A DNA stretch of 64,000 bases from Pseudomonadota bacterium (GTDB lineage: Bacteria; Pseudomonadota; Alphaproteobacteria; Rhizobiales; Rhizobiaceae), in NCBI GenBank assembly GCA_023419535.1, contig JAEZXX010000051.1, forward strand, positions 3,513-67,512. The letters run 5' to 3'. The notes beneath the pieces were generated by a model. The model was given only the letters and a program-made list of their open reading frames with translations, made no database searches and was not told the origin of the DNA. This document shows, one piece after another, positions 1 to 8,567 of the stretch (position 1 is its first letter; the number at the start of each line of letters is the position of its first letter). The translations under genes were made by a program, and so were the position numbers.

Positions 1-41
1 GCCCGGTCGAAATAGAGATTCAGGCGGGTTCGGGTCGGCAT
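1..41 (-). CDS. Ribbon-helix-helix (CopG-like) protein, 5' end only
   Basis: Only 13 codons lie in the window; the gene runs off the left edge. The visible start reads MPTRTRLNLYFD, which resembles the first beta strand of small CopG/RHH proteins found between traG and trbB in ICE- and Tn-type conjugation operons. A GAGGAA ribosome site precedes the ATG, and the gene begins 10 bases after the TraG stop codon. The identification leans on that context and on a very short peptide. Confidence 0.45.
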   Translation of the reverse strand, partial: MPTRTRLNLYFDR

Positions 42-51
42 GGGTGGTTCC

Positions 52-447
52 TCAAAGTTCGATTCCGTCATCGGGGTCCATGGCGACCTGCCGTGCGACC
101 GCCCGCATCCGCTGGCGCATGGCTCGCGCTTTGGCGGCGTCCACGTCCGGATCGTCGAACTCCCGTTCGGGTGACGGTGGCCATGGGATGATGTCCTCAT
201 GCTCGGGCAATTCCGGCTCCCGGCGGATGCCGGCATTGGCCGGATTGCCATCAGCACCGTCCGCCGCGTCGGTCGCGGAACGGCTTTCCGTCGCGACCAC
301 GCGGCCGGCCCAGTCGTTTGCGGATGAGCCGGCTGCCAGCGCAGGCGCGGCAAGATTGGGCGGCATCAGGACGCGCTCCCGGAACCGCGCATCCCAGGGC
401 GATCGGCCTGGCCCCGTAGGCGCCGGGATGTTCGGCGATGAATGAGG
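52..447 (-). pseudogene. traG: Truncated TraG/VirD4-type conjugal coupling protein, C-terminal remnant
   Basis: The open frame ends at 52 and is bounded upstream by a stop at 448-450, so at most about 130 codons remain of a protein normally over 600 residues long. The segment contains DWAGRVV, then IRREPELPEHEDI and finally MDPDDGIEL, which I recognise as the acidic C-terminal tail of TraG coupling proteins from ICE-type trb operons. The ATPase core (Walker A and B) is absent. An internal ATG at 366 would give 104 codons. With the RHH gene behind it, this marks the broken edge of a conjugative element. Start and function are lost. Confidence 0.6.
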
Positions 448-450
448 TCA

Positions 451-878
451 GCGCTTGGACGGGTAGTCTAGTTCCGACTTGGCGAAATATTTCGACCCCT
501 TGCGCGAGATCGCGTCGACCTTTCGGAGTTCCCGGCTCCACTGCCCTGAAGCCTTCATTTTCTCGGCCATGTTCGTCGGAAGACCGGCCCTTCTGCCTGT
601 ATCGATCTCGGCTCACTTCACATAGTCAAGCACCGTGCAAGCCGAGCAACCGATCTTCGTCGCGATCGACCGGCTGACGGGGCATCGCGAGCAATGATCC
701 CCTTCATCAAAACCGACCGCGCCGCCCGCTCGTGGACATCACACGAAAGATTGTTCGTCGCTGATCGCAGCTTCATTCTCCCTGCAGGTTGGCGCCTCGG
801 AAAAACCAGTCCGCTTCAGCTTGAGGACAGGACGTTCGCCGATCTTACACGCGAACCGATCCGGTAAGACCAAAATCG
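451..878. other. Intergenic, no supported gene
   Basis: About 430 bases between the TraG remnant and the transporter-thioesterase gene. Short open frames occur on both strands, but none has a recognisable domain, a convincing ribosome site or a typical start. The stretch around 645-690 could be scrap of a transposase, but too little is left to say. It probably holds decayed mobile DNA plus the promoter of the gene at 879. Confidence 0.4.
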
Positions 879-2789
879 ATGAAGTCTTCAGATGTCTGGG
901 TATTGCGAAGGACCTGCCTGAACATGACGCGATCTCGTTTCATCCGCTCCCTGAGCTGGGCGCCGACTATCTCGCTGTCATGGATGTGGGGCCTCGGCTT
1001 CTTCTACTCCATGCATATCGTCTGGGCGCAAGGATGGACGGGCTTCTGGGTCTTCGCCTTGGCCAACGCATGTGGGCTGGCTCTGTTCGGCTACGCATTG
1101 AGCTCGCCTCGGCGGGATCCGGAAGGCGTATTCAGCAGAATCGGACCACGATTCGTCTCACTGTTCATCCTGTGCCAGGTCGGCGCGGTGGCGATCACGT
1201 TGTTCTCAATCACCGCCTACTGCTGGCCTCTGCTGCTGCCCGATGCCGACGGCGCGACACATCTCACGGCGACCGCGATCCTGGTGGCGTTCGCCTGCAC
1301 CGTCGGGCACGGAAGCCCTCTGCGACGCTTGCGGTCCCTGCATTCCGGCTACCTCGTGATCGCGGCCGCAGCCATCGTCGTCGCCTGGGCTTCGATACCC
1401 GCCGGAAGCGATTCGCAGACTGTCGTCGACGCTCCCGCAACGCTTTCGGTGTGGACCTTCCTCCTTCCCACGCTGGTCGGTTTCGCGCTCGGCCCATGGG
1501 GCGACCTGCAGCAATGGCAGCGCGCGATCGAGATCCGCCGCACCGGACTGTCGCCAGCGATCGCCTATGGTGGCGGCGCGCTGGTCTTTCTCGCCCTGTT
1601 GATCGCCAACGCAACGCTGTCGCATTCGGCGGGCCCATACATCATCGTGGCAACCGACGGAGCGATCGGCACCCAGGGCTCGGTCGCGGCACGGCTGGCC
1701 GCCGACGGAGCCGGCGTTGCCATAGTCGCCTTCGCGGTCTGGGCGGCGATCGCTGCGCTATCCACGATCGACAGCTTTTATTGCGCCACCCGCTGGTACC
1801 TATCGTCACTTCTGGCCAAGAGCTTGCACCCCGCTCTTGCCTTCGTCTCGCCTTCGGTGGCGGCCTCGCCGCTCTGGGTGCTCGGCACGAGCATCGCTGC
1901 AGCGTGTGCGATGAGCGTGCTCGGCCTTTCCCAGACTGCCTACATCATGCCCTATGCCACTCTCCTCGTCGCCGTGACGGTCTGCCTCGTCGCGGAGAGC
2001 ATACTCCGCCCGGTCTCGTTCGACGCGACCTCCTGCTACCTGTGGGGCGTGGTGGCCTCCCTCGTATTCTTCCTCGGATACATGGAGAACTCCCCGGCGC
2101 TGATCCCCCTATCAACGGCGATCGCGCTTGCCGGCGCGTTCCAGCCCATGCGTTCGGTCATCGCGTCGAAGCCGCCTGCGACCGATACCGTCATGGTCGC
2201 CGTGGCGGACGAGTCTCGCATTGAAGGCGAGCAGAAGGCGATCGTCGATCAGGGTGGATCGCCTCCCCCTTCTACGAGACCTGCCGCTTCCGCCAATAAC
2301 AACGCAGCTCCCGCGCACGGCTTTGACGGCCAGTGGTTCGTGATGCAAATCGTCCCGACCTACGACGACACCAACTCGGTCGGAAACGTGTATTTCGCCA
2401 ACTACGTGCGGTGGGTGGGGAAGGCGCGGGAGCTGTTCTTCAACGCCTGCATGCCGGACTTCGATCTCCAGACGACCCGCTACCTCGTCCTGACGAAATC
2501 GTTCGAACACGATTTCCGCCGCGAGACAGCCGAGTTCGACCCCGTGACGATCCGCATCAGAATAGCGAACCACAACCGAAAGTTCGTCACCCTAGGGCAT
2601 GAGATCGTCAGCGGCCGACATGGCCTGCTCGGTCGAGGCGAACAAGATCTGATGTTCGTCGACAAGGAAAGCTTCAAGCCGCTCGACATTCCGGTGGACA
2701 TCGTACGTGGGTTCCTGCCCTACTGGCCCTCGAACCGGCCCGGGAAATCCGCCCATGCGACTCCGGAACGAGTTCGCGACATCGGTTGA
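879..2789 (+). CDS. Membrane transporter-like protein fused to a C-terminal hotdog (4HBT-type) thioesterase domain
   Basis: This 636-residue protein has two unrelated halves. Residues about 28-425 hold roughly ten hydrophobic segments. The stretches DLQQWQRAIEIRR (209-221) and AALSTIDSFY (292-301) recall conserved parts of sodium:solute symporters, but the match is not firm. A polar, Ala/Pro/Asn-rich linker spans 430-482. Residues 485-615 form a 4-hydroxybenzoyl-CoA thioesterase-like hotdog domain, with YDDTNSVGNVYFANYVRW (495-512) matching the family's active-site helix region. An alternative ATG lies at 924; neither start has a strong ribosome site. It is convergent with a c-di-GMP protein. 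A plausible role is moving a small acid or lipid and acting on its thioester, but substrate and reaction are unknown. Confidence 0.7.
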   Translation: MKSSDVWVLRRTCLNMTRSRFIRSLSWAPTISLSWMWGLGFFYSMHIVWAQGWTGFWVFALANACGLALFGYALSSPRRDPEGVFSRIGPRFVSLFILCQVGAVAITLFSITAYCWPLLLPDADGATHLTATAILVAFACTVGHGSPLRRLRSLHSGYLVIAAAAIVVAWASIPAGSDSQTVVDAPATLSVWTFLLPTLVGFALGPWGDLQQWQRAIEIRRTGLSPAIAYGGGALVFLALLIANATLSHSAGPYIIVATDGAIGTQGSVAARLAADGAGVAIVAFAVWAAIAALSTIDSFYCATRWYLSSLLAKSLHPALAFVSPSVAASPLWVLGTSIAAACAMSVLGLSQTAYIMPYATLLVAVTVCLVAESILRPVSFDATSCYLWGVVASLVFFLGYMENSPALIPLSTAIALAGAFQPMRSVIASKPPATDTVMVAVADESRIEGEQKAIVDQGGSPPPSTRPAASANNNAAPAHGFDGQWFVMQIVPTYDDTNSVGNVYFANYVRWVGKARELFFNACMPDFDLQTTRYLVLTKSFEHDFRRETAEFDPVTIRIRIANHNRKFVTLGHEIVSGRHGLLGRGEQDLMFVDKESFKPLDIPVDIVRGFLPYWPSNRPGKSAHATPERVRDIG

Positions 2790-2860
2790 AGGCGGGCTGT
2801 CCGCGACACCTGATCGCAGGCCTCGCCGGGCTTCACGCTAAGCAACGGCTCCGTGGTCTT

Positions 2861-5206
2861 TCAGGCGACGACCCTTGGTTCGAAGCGCCGGCCCTTCCTG
2901 GAGATCATCTGCAAGGCGTCCTTGTCGCTGGCTGGTCTTCCGAAGAGATGACCTTGGAGTTCGGGACATCCGATCTGGCGCAAGCAGTCTCGCTGCTCGA
3001 GGGTCTCTACCCCTTCAGCGATCGTCGTCATCCCGAGATTGCGTCCGAGGTCGATGATGGTCCTAACGATACTGACGTCGCTCTCTGCATGGGGCAGATC
3101 GACGATGAAGCGCCGGTCGATCTTGATCTTGTCGACGGGCAGTTTCTTGAGGTAGCTCAGGCTGGAATACCCTGTTCCAAAATCGTCGAGGGCGAGCCTT
3201 ACTCCCAGCCGCCGAAGGTCCACCAGAACAGCCATGGCTTCGTTCGTGGTGGCCAGGAATGCCGTTTCCGTGATCTCGAGCTCCAGACGGGACGGTTCGA
3301 GACCCGACTCCCGGAGCGCTCGGGACACGACTTCAACGAGGTCCGAATGCCGGATCTGGACGGTCGAGACGTTGACCGCAATCGACAGGCTGCGGTCCTG
3401 CCAGGTCGAAGCGAAGTGGCACGCCGTTCGAAGACCCCATTCACCGAGTGCAAGGATCGTGCCGGTTTCCTCCGCCATCGCAATGAACTCGGATGCTGGG
3501 ACCTCCCCGTGAATTGGGTTGCTCCATCGCATCAGTGCTTCGAACCCGCAGAGTTCGCCGGAAATCGCCGACACGATCGGCTGATAATTCAGCATGAACT
3601 CGCCCCGGTCCAAAGCGCCCCGCAGTTCGCCCATCAGGGTCGCACGCTCCTCCTTGTGCTGGTCCATGGCCGGCACGTAGAAGCGATGGCCGCCGCCTCC
3701 GTCACCCTTCATCCGATAGAGGGCGGCGTCCGCCTTACGAAGAACCTCGTCCGACGTCGTCTTGTCCCGCGCGACCGCAATGCCGATGCTCGCGCCGACA
3801 TTGAGATAGAGACCATCGAACACGAAGGGACGCTGCAAGCTTTCGACGATCCGGTCGGCGAGCGCGATGTTCCGCGTGGGGTCGGTTGTCGAGTGGAGGA
3901 GCGCGAACTCGTCTCCCGCAAACCTTGATACGACCAGGTCGGAATGGGCGAACTCGGTTAGGCGCGTGCCGATCTCGCGCAGCAATTCGTCGCCGACAGC
4001 GTGTCCGAACGTGTCGTTGACCTGTTTGAAACGATCGAGGTCGAGGCAGAGGACCGTATATCCAGGTCTGTCCGGCCGCTCCAGAAGTGATCGCCGCGCA
4101 AACGCCACGAGCTGCTCGAACCGCCGGCGATTGGGAAGTCCGGTCAGGACATCGTGGTTGGCGAGACGATCGAGCTTTGCAACATACTCAGTCTGCAGCG
4201 TGACGTCGGAGCCGATCCCGCGGAATCCCGTAAAGCGTTGTTCGCGATCGTACACTGGCTTGCCGGTCAGCGCCCACCAGCGTCTTTCCACCCCAATCCG
4301 CAGCGGAATACTGATGCGCGTGAACGGTCTGCGATCGCGGATTGCCGACAGGAGGTGGTTCAACTGCTCGGTCGGCTTCCCTGGTGCCGATCTGAGGAGC
4401 GTTTCGAAAGGGGACGCCACCAGCAGGTCGCGATCGATCTGCGCGACTTCGGCGAAGCGGTTCGAAGGCGCTCGAATCAGTCCCGCAGCATCGGTCTCCC
4501 ACAACCAGTCGCTCGAATTCTGCTCGAAGTCGTTCAGCAGCAGTCCGCTGACCTCACGTTGCTGATCAAGGTCGATCTGCACGACCGCGCGCAGGCTGAC
4601 CAGCTTGCTGATCTGAAGGATCGTAGCGATGATGAAGCATGAGTAGATCGCGAGTAGGACTGCAATCACGATGAAGAACGTCTCGCCGGTCATGGCCAGC
4701 GCGATGAACGAACCGGTGATGATGCCGCCACAGTAGACGATCCCCGCAGCCGGGACGAAGCCTATGCAGATGCCCGTTGCAATCAGCCCTGCACAGGTCG
4801 CAGCGATAAGCAGCCGCCCATTGGGATCGGCGTCGCTGAAGAGCATGACAGGGATCGAGGCCAACGCGACGCCCGCCATGCCGGCCATCCAGACCATCCG
4901 CTCCCGGATGACCCGGATCGTCGCGCCCGATGCAGTCAGCTCCCCATGCCGCCAAGAGATGGATGCGTAGAACGCTACTCCTGCGAGCAGGATGTTCACA
5001 CTCTGCAGACCGACGACATAAACCATCGTCGATACTTGCCAGAAATAGTATACGACAATGCTCGAGACCGTCAGACCAGTAAGAACGGCGAACGGAGCGA
5101 GGCGCAAAGCAAGATCGACTTGGTCGATCCAAACCTTGTCCAGGGCGTCCGAGCTGAGGCCATATCGCGTCCCGTCAACCTTACTCGGCGTATCTTCCTT
5201 CGACAT
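2861..5206 (-). CDS. Membrane-bound PAS-GGDEF-EAL protein (cyclic di-GMP turnover)
   Basis: 781 residues. Six or so hydrophobic segments (about 33-205) anchor it in the inner membrane; a PAS-like sensor region (about 225-340) follows, then GGDEF (345-510) and EAL (520-770). The GGDEF signature is altered to RFAGDEF (428-434) and no clear RxxD inhibitory site precedes it, so cyclase activity is uncertain. The EAL half looks complete: EALMRW (556-561), the NVS and LEITE motifs, the DDFGTGYSSL loop (674-683), KIKID and AEGVET (730-735). The likely net role is c-di-GMP phosphodiesterase, with the degenerate GGDEF possibly binding GTP as a regulator. It stands alone, convergent with the gene at 879. 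Confidence 0.9.
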   Translation of the reverse strand: MSKEDTPSKVDGTRYGLSSDALDKVWIDQVDLALRLAPFAVLTGLTVSSIVVYYFWQVSTMVYVVGLQSVNILLAGVAFYASISWRHGELTASGATIRVIRERMVWMAGMAGVALASIPVMLFSDADPNGRLLIAATCAGLIATGICIGFVPAAGIVYCGGIITGSFIALAMTGETFFIVIAVLLAIYSCFIIATILQISKLVSLRAVVQIDLDQQREVSGLLLNDFEQNSSDWLWETDAAGLIRAPSNRFAEVAQIDRDLLVASPFETLLRSAPGKPTEQLNHLLSAIRDRRPFTRISIPLRIGVERRWWALTGKPVYDREQRFTGFRGIGSDVTLQTEYVAKLDRLANHDVLTGLPNRRRFEQLVAFARRSLLERPDRPGYTVLCLDLDRFKQVNDTFGHAVGDELLREIGTRLTEFAHSDLVVSRFAGDEFALLHSTTDPTRNIALADRIVESLQRPFVFDGLYLNVGASIGIAVARDKTTSDEVLRKADAALYRMKGDGGGGHRFYVPAMDQHKEERATLMGELRGALDRGEFMLNYQPIVSAISGELCGFEALMRWSNPIHGEVPASEFIAMAEETGTILALGEWGLRTACHFASTWQDRSLSIAVNVSTVQIRHSDLVEVVSRALRESGLEPSRLELEITETAFLATTNEAMAVLVDLRRLGVRLALDDFGTGYSSLSYLKKLPVDKIKIDRRFIVDLPHAESDVSIVRTIIDLGRNLGMTTIAEGVETLEQRDCLRQIGCPELQGHLFGRPASDKDALQMISRKGRRFEPRVVA

Positions 5207-5741
5207 TCCCGGGTTTCTCGCGCCTGCGACTTCAGCGCTATCATGCCATAGTCGAATTACGTCTAATGAAACGGTAAAGATCGAATTTTCAGGAATTTTC
5301 GCGTCACCGAATAGAGATAACAGAAAATTTTACCCGCATAGACGCGATGATAGTCCGGCACTTTACCGTGGCAAGAAGGTCATCTCTATTATCTCGCGGA
5401 CATAGGCGAACGCGTGGTCGCCGGTCGATCCCGCTTTCCCCCTCCGCGTCGGGCGCTCGACTTTCAACTGCGGTCGCGAAATAGATGACCGCTGATATCC
5501 TCGAAGTCAATATTGTGTTGCACAATAAAATTTTTTAATGATTACGGGTATCATCCATCAAATTTTAGAATTTGAACTCATTTTCTAATTATCTGTATAT
5601 AAAACTGATAGCGTGAGAGAGTCCGCGCTTCTAGGGGTTTCCCTTTGACCGGAGCTCACTGCTTTGGGATGTTTGTTTAATTTTCCCGTGACCTGCCACT
5701 ATCTATTCATTCAGCGACGATTAGAGCCTCGATCGTTTCTG
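5207..5741. other. AT-rich intergenic stretch with inverted repeats
   Basis: About 535 bases with no plausible gene. The part from about 5480 to 5720 is strikingly AT-rich for this genome. It contains the perfect inverted repeat ATTGTG-TTG-CACAAT at 5512-5526, followed directly by an A/T run (AAAATTTTTTAA). A 9-base inverted pair AATAGAGAT (5310-5318) and ATCTCTATT (5382-5390) lies nearer the GGDEF-EAL gene. The stretch should hold that gene's promoter; the palindrome could be an operator or a weak terminator. Confidence 0.5.
5512..5526. promoter_or_regulatory. Perfect palindrome, possible operator
   Basis: ATTGTG and CACAAT flank a TTG spacer within AT-rich DNA. The symmetry and the local composition suggest a protein binding site. 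The adjoining run of T residues means a small terminator hairpin is an alternative reading. No regulator gene sits next to it. Confidence 0.3.
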
Positions 5742-6225
5742 CTACACCGTAGGGCGCGGATTGAGCAACCGGCGAGGAAAGAAGCCATCCGATAGCGGAG
5801 CTCCAGAGCCGGTTGCGGTGATCATCTTGGCGAAGTCCGCCGGCGTCAGGTTGCCGAGCGAGGAGTGCGGCCGCCACGTGTTGAAGTCCTGGACCCAGGC
5901 GGCGATTAGCTTGCGGGCATGATCGAGACCGAGAAACAGGCTCTCGTTCAAGAGTTCGTCACGCATCCGGCCATAGAAGCTCTCGACGAAGTCGTTCTGC
6001 ATCGGCTCGCCGGGCGCGATCTCGCCGAGCGCGATGTAGTGCCATTCCACCTTGTGATCCTTCGACCAGGCGAGGATCGCGTTCGAGGTGAACTCCGTGC
6101 CGTGATCGGATGATCATCCTGGGCTTGCCTCGCGCGGCGATCAAGGCCGTGAGCTCGCGGGCAACACGACGGCCTGAGGCCGACGTATCGGGGATCGCCG
6201 CGAGGCACTCGCGTGTCGAGCGCAC
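5742..6225 (-). pseudogene. IS3-family transposase (OrfB) remnant, truncated and frameshifted
   Basis: The last 100 or so codons encode the end of an IS3-type DDE integrase domain: VEWHYIA, PMQNDFVESFYGRMRDELLN and FNTWRPHSSLGNLTPADF. The glutamate of the DDE triad is in the FVESF stretch. Going upstream, SDHGTEFTSNAILAWSKDH is in the same frame, but the preceding TRECLAAIPDTSASGRRVAREL stretch is one frame off, so there is a single-base indel near 6110. A small extra segment sits inside the YIALGEIAPGEPMQ stretch. OrfA and the N-terminal half of OrfB are missing, and no terminal repeats could be assigned. Not functional. Confidence 0.8.
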
Positions 6226-6447
6226 GAGCGAGGAGGCGCCGGGGCTGCGGAGCTGAAGTATGCGGGGCGGATGGTTGCTGCTCCGATGAACGCTGGGTTC
6301 GACGACGGCGCGCTCCCAGAGCTTGTCGGGGGGGATCTTCGCTTGCAGGCAAACGAGCGGTGCAAAACGCAAAGGTCGAAGTGAAAGGGCGCGTATCCTG
6401 ATCGTGTCGCCAGCGTTGAAACGTTCCGCCGCGAGAAAGGAAATCAG

Positions 6448-7392
6448 ATGGCCAGACCTCTTCATGCCCTCGGCATTCTCGGCATTCTCGCGGCCGGGAC
6501 CGCCGGCGCTTCCGCGGCAGAGCCCGAAAGCTGCCAGGCTCCCCGCTTCTCCGACGTCGGCTGGACGGACATCACCGCGACCACCGCGACGACCGGCCTC
6601 ATCCTCGAAAAGCTCGGCTATCGACCCGACATCTCCGTTCTGTCCGTGGCGGTGACCTTCCAGGCTCTCCAGCAGGGCGACATCGACGTCTTCCTCGGCA
6701 ACTGGATGCCGCTGCAGGACCCGATCGCCACCCCGCTCGTCGACAGCGGCGCGATCGACGTGGTCGCGACCAACCTCGAAGGCGCCCTGATCGGCTTCGC
6801 GGTCCCCGCCGCCACTTACGAGGCGGGCCTTCGCACCTATGCCGACATCGCCAAGTTCGAAGACGAACTTGGCGGCCAGATCTACGGCATCGAAGCCGGC
6901 TCCAGCGCCAACGAGACGATTTCCGGCCTTATCGAGAACGATACGTTCGGGCTCGGCGGCTTCACGCTGGTGGAATCCAGCGAACAGGCGATGCTGGCGC
7001 AGGTCGAGAACTCCATCCGCCAGGAGGAGCCGATCGTCTTCTTCGGCTGGCGTCCGCATCCCATGAATGTGCGCCTCGACATGCGCTATCTGGAAGAGGG
7101 GAACGACACGTTCGGGCCCGACGACGGCGCCGCGAGCGTGCTGACCAACACGCGTGCCGGCTACGTGGCGGAGTGCCCGAACGTCGGCAAGCTCCTGCAG
7201 AACATGACCTTCACCGTCGAGGACGAAGATCTCTTGATGAGCTACATCCTCGACGAGGACATGCAGCCCGCCGCCGCGGCCGAGCGCTGGCTGAAGGAGA
7301 ACCCCGGGCGTATCGACGCTTGGCTCGACGGGGTAACGACCGTCTCAGGTGAGGCGGGTGCTTCCGCCGTGCGCGAAGGGCTCGACCTCTAG
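6448..7392 (+). CDS. caiX: Carnitine/choline-type ABC transporter substrate-binding protein (CaiX/ChoX-like)
   Basis: 314 residues with a signal peptide (about 1-23, cut near ASA-AEP). It is an OpuAC-type periplasmic binding protein for quaternary ammonium compounds: the DVGWTDITATTA stretch, VFLGNW, and aromatic residues spread through the sequence fit the Trp/Tyr box of ChoX and CaiX. AAAGGAA precedes the ATG. No permease or ATPase gene is adjacent, so it probably docks on a shared betaine/carnitine permease elsewhere, as CaiX does in Pseudomonas aeruginosa. The carnitine genes that follow favour carnitine over choline as ligand. The gene is followed by a repeat element (7393-7495) and the convergent regulator. 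Confidence 0.82.
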   Translation: MARPLHALGILGILAAGTAGASAAEPESCQAPRFSDVGWTDITATTATTGLILEKLGYRPDISVLSVAVTFQALQQGDIDVFLGNWMPLQDPIATPLVDSGAIDVVATNLEGALIGFAVPAATYEAGLRTYADIAKFEDELGGQIYGIEAGSSANETISGLIENDTFGLGGFTLVESSEQAMLAQVENSIRQEEPIVFFGWRPHPMNVRLDMRYLEEGNDTFGPDDGAASVLTNTRAGYVAECPNVGKLLQNMTFTVEDEDLLMSYILDEDMQPAAAAERWLKENPGRIDAWLDGVTTVSGEAGASAVREGLDL

Positions 7393-7495
7393 AGCGCCGT
7401 CTCGTCCATTCGGACGCACAAAGGTCGCTCCAACTCTTTGAATCTACGCATAGGCTTTCCGAAAATCGAACCCGATTTTCAAAGCCTATGCTGTA
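7393..7495. repeat. Rhizobiales-type intergenic palindromic repeat
   Basis: This stretch starts GAGCGCCGTCTCGTCC, contains CATTCGGACGCACAAAGG, and ends in a long hairpin at 7448-7491: GCATAGGCTTT (7448-7458), two unpaired C, GAAAATCG, loop AACC, CGATTTTC, AAAGCCTATGC (7481-7491). I recognise the order of blocks as a repeat scattered between genes in many Hyphomicrobiales genomes. It lies between convergent genes and could also stop transcription. A diverged relative sits at 57964-58001. Confidence 0.65.
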
Positions 7496-7500
7496 GCCTT

Positions 7501-8469
7501 TCACGAACTCTGCCTTCGGGCGGTGGTCGGCGGAACGCCGTACTGCCGCCGGAAAGCCCGCGAGAGAGCCGCGATCGAGGAAAAGCCGGTGCGAACCGCG
7601 GTGTCGGCCATCGACATGCGCGTGTCGATCACCAGCCGGCGGGCCGCCTTCAGCCGCAGCGACAGATAATAGGCGCCGGGCGAGGTGTGGACGCTGTTCT
7701 GGAACAGCGTCTCCAGCGTGCGGGTCGAGACCGTCAGACGCGACGCGATCTCCGCGATCGTCAGCGGCTGGTCGACATGCTCTTCCATGATGCGGATCGC
7801 CTGGCCGACGCGCGGCTCGGTCCGCCCGATCCGCCCGACCGAGACGAGCGGCTGCGCGTCCGAAGCGTTCTTCACCTGCTCGTAGATGTAGATGCTGGCG
7901 ACGTCGAGCGCGGTGGAATAGCCCTGCCGCGTGCGGATCAGCGCCAGCATCAGGTCGAGGGCCGGCATCGCGCCGCCCGTCGTGAAGATCGGTCCGTCGA
8001 TCACCCAGCGGTCGGGTTGGACGTCCACCTGCGGGAACCGGCCCGCGAACTCCTCCAGATCCTCCCAATGGGTCGTGGCCTTGCGCCCGTCGAGCAGGCC
8101 CGCCAGCGCCAATACCCACGCCCCGGCCTCGATGCCACCCGTCATGCGGGCATGGCGCGAGCCGGCGCGGATCGCCGCGAGCGCCTTCGGCGTCGCATGG
8201 CGAAAGACGTTGAAGGCGCTTACCACCATCAGGATATCGCGCCGCTCGGCCGGCTCGAAACGCCTCGCTACCGGGATGGCGAGGCCGCACGAGGTGCGCG
8301 GCGCCTCGCCGTCGAGCGAGACGACGCTCCAGCGGTAGACCTCGCGTGCCGCGATGCGGTTCGCCGCGCGCATCGGGTCGAGCGTCGCGGCGAGCGACAT
8401 CAGCGAAGCGTCCGGCAGGACCAGGATCGTGATGTCCAGCGGCGCATCGGAGGCTTCGAACAACGACAT
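7501..8469 (-). CDS. cdhR: GlxA/CdhR-family AraC-type regulator of carnitine catabolism
   Basis: 322 residues from the chosen ATG. An N-terminal DJ-1/PfpI-like amidotransferase domain (about 1-175, with HWEDLEEF and FTTGGAMPALDLML) is followed by a C-terminal AraC HTH pair (about 215-315; SRLTVSTRTLETLF, then FSSIAALSRAFRRQYGVPP). This is the architecture of CdhR, GbdR and SouR, which sense carnitine, glycine betaine and sarcosine. A TTG start 12 codons upstream (8505) is possible; the ATG at 8469 fits the family length better. It is divergent from the BKACE/carnitine dehydrogenase operon and should activate it. The name is assigned mainly from context. Confidence 0.8.
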   Translation of the reverse strand: MSLFEASDAPLDITILVLPDASLMSLAATLDPMRAANRIAAREVYRWSVVSLDGEAPRTSCGLAIPVARRFEPAERRDILMVVSAFNVFRHATPKALAAIRAGSRHARMTGGIEAGAWVLALAGLLDGRKATTHWEDLEEFAGRFPQVDVQPDRWVIDGPIFTTGGAMPALDLMLALIRTRQGYSTALDVASIYIYEQVKNASDAQPLVSVGRIGRTEPRVGQAIRIMEEHVDQPLTIAEIASRLTVSTRTLETLFQNSVHTSPGAYYLSLRLKAARRLVIDTRMSMADTAVRTGFSSIAALSRAFRRQYGVPPTTARRQSS

Positions 8470-8567
8470 GGCGCTCAGTGTCCGGTCGGCTTCGCAAAAC
8501 GTCAACCTCGCCCGCCGTCGGCGGCCAAGATTGAGTGCATCAAGTACCAGGTCGCCGGAGTCCGAAC

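Noticed and set aside
251..616. Minus-strand frame beside the TraG remnant
   Set aside because: Overlaps the TraG tail in another frame; the TraG reading has family motifs, this one has none.
645..690. Possible IS481-type transposase motif (FVAIDRLTG)
   Set aside because: Only about nine residues resemble the family and no flanking similarity was found; too short to call.
821..2224. Plus-strand open frame of 467 codons
   Set aside because: Arg-rich out-of-frame reading of the transporter-thioesterase gene; no domain.
5959..7059. Long minus-strand open frame (366 codons)
   Set aside because: Mostly antisense to the carnitine-type binding-protein gene, with composition mirrored from it; only its last part overlaps the IS3 remnant in one of that remnant's frames.
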